Assembly (NCBI GenBank): GCA_002452325.1
Contig: DKFG01000225.1
Location: 1-10,973, forward strand
Length of the DNA: 10,973 nt
Origin: Geobacter sp. UBA6802
Lineage (GTDB): Bacteria; Desulfobacterota; Desulfuromonadia; Geobacterales; Pseudopelobacteraceae
Reading direction: 5' to 3'
The notes beneath the pieces were generated by a model. It made no database searches and was not told the origin of the DNA. It worked only from the letters and a program-made list of their open reading frames with translations. This document shows positions 5,721-10,973 of the stretch, one piece after another (position 1 is the first letter of the stretch; the number at the start of each line of letters is the position of its first letter). The position numbers and the translations under genes were made by a program.

Positions 5721-6158
5721 ATGACCGCAAAAACAGTACCCGCAGGCTACCACACCGTAACCCCCTATCTGACTGTTCAAGGGGCTGCAGAGCTGATCGA
5801 GTTTCTGAAACAGGCATTTGAAGCGCGGGAGAAAGAACGGTTTCTACGGCCGGATGGCAAAGTCGGCCATGCCGAGGTATGGATCGGCGATTCCATTATC
5901 ATGCTGGGCGAACCGAAAGGCGCCGAAGCGCCAATACCCGGCGCGTTCTACCTTTATGTAACCGATGTCGATGCGGTCTACCAACAGGCGCTGGCGGCAG
6001 GGGCTGCATCAGTCATGGAACCGGCGGATCAATTCTGGGGTGACCGTCAGGGCGGTGTGCGTGACCGGTTCGGTAACCTCTGGTGGCTGGCAACCCGGAT
6101 TGAAGAGGTTGACAGCGAAGAACTTATGCGGCGCATGGCTACCTGTTGCGCAAAGTAG
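5721..6158 (+). CDS. VOC-family (PhnB-like glyoxalase/bleomycin-resistance fold) protein
   Basis: A 145-residue single-chain vicinal-oxygen-chelate protein with two beta-alpha-beta-beta-beta modules, residues about 10-65 and 75-127. Seen: TVTPYLTVQGAAELIEFLKQAF (12-33), VGHAEVWIGDSIIMLGE (48-64), FYLYVTDVDAVYQQALAAGA (76-95), and the PhnB-subfamily block FWGDRQGGVRDRFGNLWWLAT (105-125). His50 is a candidate metal ligand. Family members range from isomerases and lyases to drug-binding proteins, so no substrate is claimed. The start is well supported by AAAGGAG 7 bases before ATG. The CTGACA palindrome lies about 60 bases upstream. A short vestige with its own ribosome-binding site follows 21 bases after the stop. 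Confidence 0.9.
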   Translation: MTAKTVPAGYHTVTPYLTVQGAAELIEFLKQAFEAREKERFLRPDGKVGHAEVWIGDSIIMLGEPKGAEAPIPGAFYLYVTDVDAVYQQALAAGAASVMEPADQFWGDRQGGVRDRFGNLWWLATRIEEVDSEELMRRMATCCAK

Positions 6159-6168
6159 GTTGATAATC

Positions 6169-6200
6169 AGGAGTTCCGCATGAGTAACAGTCTTTTTTGA
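6169..6200 (+). pseudogene. 5' vestige of a gene downstream of the VOC gene
   Basis: AGGAG (6169-6173) stands 6 bases before an ATG (6180) that opens only six codons (MSNSLF) before TGA at 6198-6200, just after a run of six T. The well-formed ribosome-binding site right after the VOC gene suggests the start of a second operon gene that has been lost. The product cannot be recognised. Confidence 0.25.
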
Positions 6201-6245
6201 ACCTGATTAGCGTCAGTCTTCAGCTAAACCCATTTCCTTAGCACG

Positions 6246-6336
6246 TCCCTCCCCCTTATGTAAGGGGAGGACAGGAGGGGTTAGTCCCTTGCTGTTCATA
6301 ACTCCCCCCAGCCCCTCTTAACTTAAGAGGGGGACA
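6246..6336. repeat. Inverted pair of REP-like palindromic elements
   Basis: Unit A (6246-6284) contains CTCCCCCTTA-TG-TAAGGGGAG followed by GACAGGAGGGGTTAG. Unit B (6298-6336), read on the opposite strand, contains CCCCTCTTAAG then TTAAGAGGGG followed by CTGGGGGGAGTTA. Each unit has its own small palindrome plus a G-rich tail, and the two are arranged tail to tail about 13 bases apart, as in bacterial BIME pairs of REP sequences. Elements of this type are normally scattered between genes and are linked in other bacteria to RAYT transposases; none is encoded in this window. It could also end transcription in both directions. Confidence 0.65.
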
Positions 6337-6345
6337 TAGAATTAG

Positions 6346-6492
6346 AACCCGGCTATTCCCGGCCTTCCGGTCTTTGACACCACGGGACTGGATCGGGCAA
6401 TCTTGTTTTGTCATATAAGGCGTGTAGATGGTACCGATGGCGTCTATGATGCATCATCCTGGAAAAAGCAGTTGAAACACAGAGGCAGTTGA
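6346..6492 (+). pseudogene. Possible gene remnant, unrecognised
   Basis: An open stretch of 48 codons without a start codon at its beginning reads PGLPVFDTTGLDRAILFCHI and then VDGTDGVYDASSWKKQLKHR before TGA at 6490-6492. The composition is protein-like and it lies among REP elements and a gene vestige, so it may be the 3' piece of a lost gene. No family is recognised and chance cannot be excluded. Confidence 0.2.
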
Positions 6493-6521
6493 GTATGCAG
6501 CAGATCCCTCTATAAAACCAG

Positions 6522-6556
6522 TGGCCCGAATGACATTATTTGATATAATCGGGCCA
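6522..6556 (+). promoter_or_regulatory. GlxA-type regulator promoter inside a palindrome
   Basis: An extended -10 element TGaTATAAT (6541-6549) with a consensus TATAAT lies inside perfect inverted arms TGGCCCGA (6522-6529) and TCGGGCCA (6549-6556). A smaller nested pair, TTAT (6536-6539) and ATAA (6545-6548), is also present. No good -35 is found at the expected distance, as is common with extended -10 promoters. Because the arms flank the -10, binding there would block transcription; auto-regulation of the downstream gene is inferred. Confidence 0.6.
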
Positions 6557-6574
6557 AAATATCTGGAGGCCACC

Positions 6575-7546
6575 ATGCAGGCCGAAACCATTGCCGTAAT
6601 CGCCTTTGACCAGATCAGCCCGTTCCTGCTTGCCATGCCCTGTACCGTGTTCAGGGATGATCCGGCCAGGCCGGATGCGCCACGCTTCAGGCTGCTGGTC
6701 TGTTCTGCAGAGAAGCGGACCCTGCAGAGCAGTGCCGGTTTTGCCATACAGACCCGGCATACCCTGCGGGATCTTGAGCAGGCTGATATCGTGATTGTGC
6801 CCAGCTGGCGCGATCCAACAGAAATGCCGCCAATATCGCTGTTAAACAGCCTGCGCAAGGCCCATAAGCGTGGTGCGCTGGTGGTGGGGTTGTGTTTGGG
6901 AACCTACGTGCTGGCTGCAGCCGGGCTGCTGGATGGACGACCGGCCACCACCCATTGGGGCTGGACAGAGGATCTGAGGCAGCGCTATCCGCAGATAACA
7001 TTGAAGCCGGATGTGCTGTATGTGGATGATGGGGATATTGTTACGTCGGCAGGGGTGGCAGCGGGGATCGATTGTTGCCTGCACCTGTTGCGCCGTCTGC
7101 ACGGTGCCGAGCTGGCCGCCCATGTGGCCCGGCGGATGGTGGTGCCGCCCCACCGTCAGGGTGGGCAGGCCCAGTTCATAGAGCTGCCGGTCAATAAAAC
7201 TGCAGGAGAGGATCGCTTTGCACAGCAGATAGAATGGCTGCAGCGTCACCTTGCCCGGCCCCACTCACTGGATAGCCTTGCGGAACAATTCATGATGAGT
7301 CGCCGCACCTTTACCCGGCGTTTTCGACAGGTTACCGGCACCACCGTGAGCGATTGGCTGCTGAATCAGCGTCTGGCCCTGGCCCAGCGTCTGTTGGAAA
7401 CAACTGCCAAATCAATAGATCTGGTTGCCCAGGAAGCCGGTTTTGGTTCAGAAGCCACCCTGCGGCAGCAGTTCAGCAAGATGCTGAAAACCACGCCGTC
7501 ACGCTACCGCAGGGAGTTTAGAGGAAACAGAACGATGGAGGCTTAG
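6575..7546 (+). CDS. GlxA family transcriptional regulator (DJ-1/PfpI domain plus AraC HTH)
   Basis: A 323-residue regulator. Residues about 5-190 form a DJ-1/PfpI-like amidotransferase fold, with the nucleophile-elbow region VVGLCLGTYVLAAAGLLDGR (103-122, Cys107) followed by TTHWGW. Residues about 225-315 form an AraC-type DNA-binding domain with two helix-turn-helix units: LDSLAEQFMMSRRTFTRRF (232-250) and IDLVAQEAGFGSEATLRQQF (281-300), then TPSRYRREF. In the family the PfpI-like part senses a ligand rather than acting as an enzyme; the effector here is unknown. The start at 6575 is chosen for GGAGG 7 bases upstream; an earlier ATG at 6521 would translate through the promoter. The stop overlaps the convergent envelope gene by 4 bases. 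No obvious target gene lies beside it on the same strand. Confidence 0.92.
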   Translation: MQAETIAVIAFDQISPFLLAMPCTVFRDDPARPDAPRFRLLVCSAEKRTLQSSAGFAIQTRHTLRDLEQADIVIVPSWRDPTEMPPISLLNSLRKAHKRGALVVGLCLGTYVLAAAGLLDGRPATTHWGWTEDLRQRYPQITLKPDVLYVDDGDIVTSAGVAAGIDCCLHLLRRLHGAELAAHVARRMVVPPHRQGGQAQFIELPVNKTAGEDRFAQQIEWLQRHLARPHSLDSLAEQFMMSRRTFTRRFRQVTGTTVSDWLLNQRLALAQRLLETTAKSIDLVAQEAGFGSEATLRQQFSKMLKTTPSRYRREFRGNRTMEA

Positions 7547-8016
7547 CGGGTGCTCCGCTGCTCGTAAAAGGTCTTTTCAAAGGTCGTAACCGTGGTCAGA
7601 TCTTCAAGACGGCTGATCGTGACAATCACGGGGCGGCCCGTATCATCGTCCTTTCCTTCCAGACGCAGGTAGTCGCCCTTTTCTTCCAGCGCCCTGAAGC
7701 CGTGTTGCTTTAGCCTGACCAGCGTTGCTGCCGCTGTGTTTCCCTTGAAAATCAGCGTATTGCCTGCCAAGGCACGCTCATGTTCATAGAACAGCCCGAC
7801 ACTCAGCAAGGGGGCTGCGTCGTGTATCTGGTACAGCTCAACGGCAAGTCCTTCCAGATCGGTCACCTTGTCAGGCACCCCCAGAATGGCTAGTACCTCT
7901 GCCTTGGGCATCAGCACGCTGACCCGGTCCAGCGCGGCAAGTTCAATGGCAAAGGAGGCGGTTGTGCCGATTAGCAGCAGCATGCCGGAAAATAGTGCGG
8001 TGAGATATGCTTTCAT
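7543..8016 (-). CDS. Secreted hypothetical protein with BamE/SmpA-like N-terminal motif
   Basis: A 157-residue protein with a clear Sec signal peptide: Lys2, a hydrophobic core (YLTALFSGMLLLIGTTA), and a likely cut after SFA at residue 23. The mature part begins with LDRVSVLMPKAEVLAILGVP (29-48), resembling the BamE/OmlA/SmpA pattern in which a short helix and lGxP loop precede beta strands. The rest (about 80-150) is a charged alpha-beta region with no recognised domain. No lipobox is present, so it should be free in the periplasm. A GGAG site precedes the ATG by 6 bases. It is the last gene of an apparent minus-strand set with the PEGA lipoprotein (gap 49 bases), suggesting a shared envelope role. 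Function unknown. Confidence 0.75.
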   Translation of the reverse strand: MKAYLTALFSGMLLLIGTTASFAIELAALDRVSVLMPKAEVLAILGVPDKVTDLEGLAVELYQIHDAAPLLSVGLFYEHERALAGNTLIFKGNTAAATLVRLKQHGFRALEEKGDYLRLEGKDDDTGRPVIVTISRLEDLTTVTTFEKTFYEQRSTR

Positions 8017-8065
8017 AGGGATCTCCCTCTGGTTGGTTGTCAGATGTTCTTACTGATGCGGAACG

Positions 8066-8785
8066 CTATTGAAAAAGGGTATCAAGGACACCAATCAGAC
8101 CGGCCGGATTAACCTTGACACCAACCGAGGTGGTGGTCTTTTCCTGTACGCGGGTGCCGTCGGAGGTGACATAGTTTCGTGACGATGTTGAGGAGGTCTC
8201 TTTCCCAATCGGCGCAGTTTGTGAAAGGGCCGCACCGGCTCCCATCTTGAGCAGTTCTTTGGCCATCTCGCCCTGATCCATGGCAGCGCTACTGTCTGAT
8301 CCGGGGTAGGTTGCTGCAAAAGCTGGCGCCGGAGCAACTGCGCCGGAGCCGGACAGCGGCATCAGGCTGACAGAAACCGCGGGGGGGGTGAGGATATACG
8401 CCTCGCCGGTCTCCTCCTGGTTTGAGATGGAGTTCATGCTGCTGCCCATCCCCATTGAGGCGTTTTTGAAGAACAGGCCTGAGTTGATGCCGGACTGGAT
8501 CGCCTTGAGATAGACCCGTTCCTTTTGATACTGATTTGTAATGACCACATCTGCCTGACGGTAGTTCTCTTTGACCAGTGTCAGGATATGGCTGCGGTTC
8601 CGTTCAAGGGAGACCCGTGTTGGAGTCACACCGGCAAACTGCCCGTCGGCGTAGACCTTTGCGCCAACCGGGTTGGTTGATACCGGGATATCCTGCTTCA
8701 GAACCGGCATGCTGCAGCCTGCTGCTAAGATACTCAGCAACGAACCGAGCAACAGCATTAAAAGGTGGTGCATTGTTCTGCTCAT
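8066..8785 (-). CDS. PEGA-domain lipoprotein
   Basis: A 239-residue predicted lipoprotein. The signal peptide has a hydrophobic stretch (HLLMLLLGSLLSILAAGC, residues 7-24) ending in a lipobox with Cys24 as the lipidated residue; the +2 residue is Ser, compatible with the outer membrane. A PEGA domain follows at about 33-82: IPVSTNPVGAKVYADGQFAG then TPTRVSLERNRSHILTLVKE, a small beta domain usually found in surface or peptidoglycan-associated proteins. The remainder is low-complexity, rich in Ala, Ser and Gly, ending in VNPAGLIGVLDTLFQ. The start at 8785 fits a GGAG site 7 bases upstream; an upstream ATG at 8833 would place 16 polar residues before the signal peptide. It lies between the unrecognised gene at 8855-9511 and the secreted protein at 7543-8016, likely as an operon. 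Confidence 0.88.
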   Translation of the reverse strand: MSRTMHHLLMLLLGSLLSILAAGCSMPVLKQDIPVSTNPVGAKVYADGQFAGVTPTRVSLERNRSHILTLVKENYRQADVVITNQYQKERVYLKAIQSGINSGLFFKNASMGMGSSMNSISNQEETGEAYILTPPAVSVSLMPLSGSGAVAPAPAFAATYPGSDSSAAMDQGEMAKELLKMGAGAALSQTAPIGKETSSTSSRNYVTSDGTRVQEKTTTSVGVKVNPAGLIGVLDTLFQ

Positions 8786-8854
8786 GGTGTTCTCCCTTAT
8801 GGTTGTACGCAAGAATGCCGCCGGACAGGGCATAAAGCTGGTCTGTCGGTATGC

Positions 8855-9511
8855 TCAGGTTACGGCATGGTTGGTAAGCGCCTGCAGAAACGAGTGCATA
8901 AATTCCTTGTCTTCCTGCAACCGGGCACTGTTTTGCCCCTTCAACCGCTCCATCTGCAGCAGAATATCGGACACCTGCCTGGTGTAGGAAAAACCGGGTT
9001 CGGCGTAGATATTGCGGTAGCCCGGCTCACCCGGCTCATAAATACCGCTCAGATCCGGCTTTACATTGGCACAGACCGTTGCCGCCATAAAAGGGGCCAT
9101 TGCAAGCCACTTTTCTGATTCCGGTATACCGGCAGTTGCATCTTCCCAAGCCTGCTTGACCGCAGCCGACGCATTGGGGGGCGGATACTGCCACATCTTG
9201 CCGGCCCCAATGCTCAACAATCCGTCATTATCCAGATCCTGCGCCTCACCCGGTGCAGTCAGCAGGTTGTAGGCACCCTCAAAATCAAGACCTGCCACCG
9301 AGATCGGGGCACCCAGACAATGTACCTTACGTAGGATTTCCATGTCGTTAGACGACAGGCTGTTCAGAAATGCCTTGGGGTCAGAAGCAGCATTGCCGCT
9401 GGATGCTTTGGCAAGGATAGCAGCGAATTCCTGTTGATCCCCTTCTGAAACGCTACGTCGTCCCATCAGATCGATAGCACGGCTGGAAAACAGGATAGCG
9501 GTGGCGAGCAT
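8855..9511 (-). CDS. Hypothetical protein with a DxDxDG calcium-loop-like motif
   Basis: A 218-residue protein that I do not recognise. The start is secure: AGGAGG lies 4 bases before ATG. Residues 1-14 are mildly hydrophobic but too short for a convincing signal peptide. Residues about 45-85 (FLNSLSSNDMEILRKVHCLG and GLDFEGAYNLLTAPGE) are mostly helical; 92-97 read DLDNDG, resembling the calcium loop of an EF-hand or dockerin repeat, followed by a Pro-rich turn YPPPNA. A region with Asn-Ile-Tyr and Phe-Ser-Tyr aromatics and a final charged helix (residues 178-210) close the protein. Three Cys are present (65, 147 and none paired obviously). It precedes the PEGA lipoprotein by 69 bases on the same strand, so an envelope or surface role is possible but unproven. 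Confidence 0.75.
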   Translation of the reverse strand: MLATAILFSSRAIDLMGRRSVSEGDQQEFAAILAKASSGNAASDPKAFLNSLSSNDMEILRKVHCLGAPISVAGLDFEGAYNLLTAPGEAQDLDNDGLLSIGAGKMWQYPPPNASAAVKQAWEDATAGIPESEKWLAMAPFMAATVCANVKPDLSGIYEPGEPGYRNIYAEPGFSYTRQVSDILLQMERLKGQNSARLQEDKEFMHSFLQALTNHAVT

Positions 9512-9597
9512 GGTTCCTCCTGAACGATAAAATCATAGATAGGTGTTTGACGTATCGGCCAGCAAGACCGGTTAGTTAAGTGCAGATAGCAAGACAG

Positions 9598-10008
9598 CTA
9601 CGCAGGCTGTTCCAGCACCAGCAGCGACACCGTGCCATGCGCCACCAGCTTGCCTTCCTGGTTGGTTACCTCCACCCTGACGCTGGCGGTACGGCGGCCC
9701 AGATGCAGCAGGTCCGAGCGGGCCGTCAGGAGATCCCCCACCGCTGCAGGCCGGACATAGTTGACCTGCAGGCTGGTGGTGGTGCAGGCCACACCGGAAG
9801 GAAGCAACAGACGGGGAAAGAAGGAGGCGGTGTCCACCAGAGTGGCCAGCAGGCCGCCGTGGGCACCGCCGAAATAATTGCTGTGCAGATCAGCCACCGT
9901 CACCGTCATCACCGCATGGCGGTCGCCGATTTCCCGCAGTTGAATTCCCAGGGTCTGCAGCAGGGAGATGTTATTGATCGATTCCGGGGTAGCTGGTTCA
10001 ATGGCCAT
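9598..10008 (-). CDS. PaaI-family hotdog-fold acyl-CoA thioesterase
   Basis: A complete 136-residue PaaI/YdiI-type hotdog protein, expected to hydrolyse acyl- or aryl-CoA thioesters in the cytoplasm as a homotetramer. The signature is intact: NYFGGAHGGLLATLVDTASF (44-63), with His50-Gly51-Gly52 and Asp59 at the usual catalytic positions; then TTTSLQVNYVRPAAVGDLLT (76-95) and RRTASVRVEVTNQEGKLVAH (105-124), the paired beta strands of the fold. The start at 10008 has GAGGTG 5 bases upstream. The acyl substrate cannot be deduced. The next gene on the strand starts 86 bases downstream, and a TATGAT (9537-9532) just before that gene could be a separate -10, so co-transcription is uncertain. Confidence 0.92.
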   Translation of the reverse strand: MAIEPATPESINNISLLQTLGIQLREIGDRHAVMTVTVADLHSNYFGGAHGGLLATLVDTASFFPRLLLPSGVACTTTSLQVNYVRPAAVGDLLTARSDLLHLGRRTASVRVEVTNQEGKLVAHGTVSLLVLEQPA

Positions 10009-10103
10009 GGCAGCACCTCAAACAATGAATGTGGCGCATCATACCCCGCAGCCTGCGGCTGTTCCAGCAGATTTATCCTAAGTCCGACAGGCTCCTGGGT
10101 CTG

Positions 10104-10493
10104 TTATACGTTCTTGTTGCCCACACATACGCTGATCGGCACGCTGTAGACCACTGCATTACCCTGATACCGGGCCTTGATCCCCAAGTTGTCAACGCCG
10201 ATATCCTGAATCACCAGTTGTCGTATTCGCTCATCATCCCCAGGTCCGGGGAACGAGGCCCGCAGTTGCGCCTCCAGCTCCAGTTCCACGTCGTAGCTGG
10301 CCTGTCTGCAGTCATGCAGGCAGCTGTTCAGGAACAGGGCGCTGAATTCAACCGTGGTCAGGGCATGGGTGTGGGACGGATCGCGCAACAGCTCCAGCTG
10401 ATCATAGGCAGCCGCCTTTTCTACTGGCAGCGCCACATCCGCCACCAGCAGCCGACCACCCGGCTTACAAACCCTGATCATCTCGGCGGCCTT
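10104..10493 (-). pseudogene. C-terminal fragment of a class I SAM-dependent methyltransferase
   Basis: The fragment begins within the conserved Methyltransf_11 block around motif III: KAAEMIRVCKPGGRLLVADV (the first ATG is at 10481), normally in the middle of a UbiE-like protein of 250-280 residues. The C-terminal part is intact to TAA at 10106-10104 (about 129 residues). The Rossmann half that binds SAM, with motif I (GxGxG), is absent. Upstream of Lys/Ala at about 10493 the same frame soon loses family similarity and the sequence turns into intron-like RNA sequence, so this is a truncated gene rather than a small functional one. A 70-base gap with a small GC-rich hairpin separates it from the thioesterase gene. 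Confidence 0.75.
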
Positions 10494-10495
10494 CC

Positions 10496-10696
10496 CCTTC
10501 TGACCACAGGGTCGGCATCTTCAATCAAGTAACGAGGCTACATACGAGTTCGCTTGCGTTACGGCCTGCTGCTTTGCCAATTGGGAACTTACGACCCTCT
10601 GTTGCCAGAACGACGCTCCCTTGAACTACCGGGGTGAATCGGACAATTCCCCGGGCGGGACTTTAACCCGTTAGATATTCAACTGTTACTGCGTAC
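10496..10696 (-). mobile_element. Probable group II intron fragment (domain I region)
   Basis: On the minus strand this stretch has no reading frame but carries blocks that resemble the 5' structural RNA of bacterial group II introns: AACGGGTTAAAGTCCCG (10674-10658), CCGGTAGTTCAAGGGAGCGT (about 10632-10613), and AAAGCAGCAGGCCGTAACGC (about 10577-10558) followed by AAGCGAACTCGTATGTAGCC. The recognition is from memory of such introns and not from an alignment. Neither the intron-encoded reverse transcriptase, nor domain V, nor a clear 3' end is present; the fragment runs directly into the methyltransferase remnant, so a deletion has probably removed the rest of the intron and part of the gene. 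Confidence 0.5.
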
Positions 10697-10741
10697 GGTC
10701 AGGTCTTGTAAAGTTAGTTTCTTATGTTTCAAGACCTGACC
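10697..10741. repeat. REP-type palindrome with 12-bp arms
   Basis: GGTCAGGTCTTG (10697-10708) and CAAGACCTGACC (10730-10741) are perfect inverted arms around a 21-base AT-rich loop. CAAGACCTGACCCC-type palindromes are, to my knowledge, frequent intergenic repeats in deltaproteobacteria and are associated with IS200-like (RAYT) transposases. It borders the intron-like fragment and follows the tag gene by about 45 bases, so it could also act as a terminator-like structure. Confidence 0.6.
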
Positions 10742-10786
10742 CCATAGGCTTGGGTATACTATTTCATGAGCTAAACGCTGTTGGCA

Positions 10787-10973
10787 TTATCTACCATGTA
10801 ACTCCTGCCAGCGAAAACAGTCAACCGTATGGTCATTCACCATCCCCACCGCCTGCATCATGGCATAGCAGATGGTACTGCCCACAAAGCGGAAGCCCCG
10901 TTTTTTCAGATCGCGGCTGAGGGCGTCGGACACCGGCGTGCTGGCCGATACCTCTTTGATGCTGCGCCAGGCA
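10787..10973 (-). CDS. tag: DNA-3-methyladenine glycosylase I, C-terminal part (runs off the window)
   Basis: The last 61 codons of tag, ended by TAA at 10789-10787; the N-terminal two thirds lie beyond the window. The enzyme removes 3-methyladenine from alkylated DNA in base excision repair. The fragment shows the family's C-terminal signature: SDALSRDLKKRGFRFVGSTI followed by CYAMMQAVGMVNDHTVDCF. The His-x3-Cys in NDHTVDCF matches the C-terminal half of the zinc-binding site known from E. coli Tag (His175, Cys179). It ends with WQELHGR. No terminator with a T-run follows; the nearest structure is the palindrome at 10697-10741. Confidence 0.92.
   Translation of the reverse strand, partial: AWRSIKEVSASTPVSDALSRDLKKRGFRFVGSTICYAMMQAVGMVNDHTVDCFRWQELHGR

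Noticed and set aside
6521..6574. Earlier start of the GlxA-type regulator at 6521
   Set aside because: It would translate through the TATAAT promoter element; the ATG at 6575 has GGAGG at proper distance.
6842..7264. Minus-strand open frame of 140 codons
   Set aside because: It is a shadow of the GlxA-type gene, His- and Gln-rich as expected from the complement of that coding frame.
9580..10149. Plus-strand open frame of 189 codons
   Set aside because: It is antisense to the hotdog thioesterase; its Gln/His/Arg-rich composition is typical of a shadow frame.
10029..10532. Plus-strand open frame of 167 codons
   Set aside because: It is antisense to the methyltransferase remnant and lacks any recognised motif or ribosome-binding site.

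Overview
The window looks like a stretch of accessory chromosome from a free-living anaerobic deltaproteobacterium of the Geobacter/Trichlorobacter/Pelobacter type. This is an inference from overall gene style, from GC-rich REP-like palindromes, and from a DUF4143 ATPase next to mobile debris; no marker gene fixes the taxon. About fourteen intact or window-truncated genes are supported, together with several broken genes and palindromic elements. No rRNA, tRNA or CRISPR array was seen.

Region 1-2640 has lower GC and reads entirely on the minus strand. It holds a YefM/Phd-YoeB toxin-antitoxin pair with its own operator-promoter, a histidine-phosphatase-like protein, a small reading frame interrupted by one in-frame TGA, and a flavodoxin-fold NAD(P)H oxidoreductase, followed by about 300 bases without genes that contain a strong imperfect hairpin. 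The one-way, gene-plus-hairpin layout recalls gene cassettes, but no convincing integron attC site can be shown. Region 2640-4110 holds a DUF4143-type AAA ATPase whose promoter overlaps a perfect 16-bp-arm inverted repeat and which may be translated from an almost leaderless mRNA. Region 4110-4342 holds a decayed DUF2461 gene.

Region 4460-6160 is a small regulatory neighbourhood: a YafY-type HTH-WYL regulator, a convergent MmcQ/YjbR gene, and a divergent VOC (PhnB-like) gene. The WYL promoter and the MmcQ/VOC intergenic region share CTGACA half sites, suggesting a local regulon. Region 6159-6520 holds vestiges of genes and an inverted pair of REP-like elements. A GlxA-type AraC regulator (6575-7546) follows, with an extended -10 promoter lying inside a palindrome.

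Region 7543-10008 reads on the minus strand: a PaaI-type hotdog thioesterase, then an apparent three-gene cell-envelope set made of an unrecognised protein with a DxDxDG loop, a PEGA-domain lipoprotein and a secreted protein with a BamE-like N-terminal motif. Region 10104-10741 is decayed: the C-terminal part of a SAM-dependent methyltransferase abuts what looks like a fragment of a group II intron RNA, which is in turn bordered by a REP palindrome. The window ends inside the 3' part of tag (3-methyladenine DNA glycosylase I).
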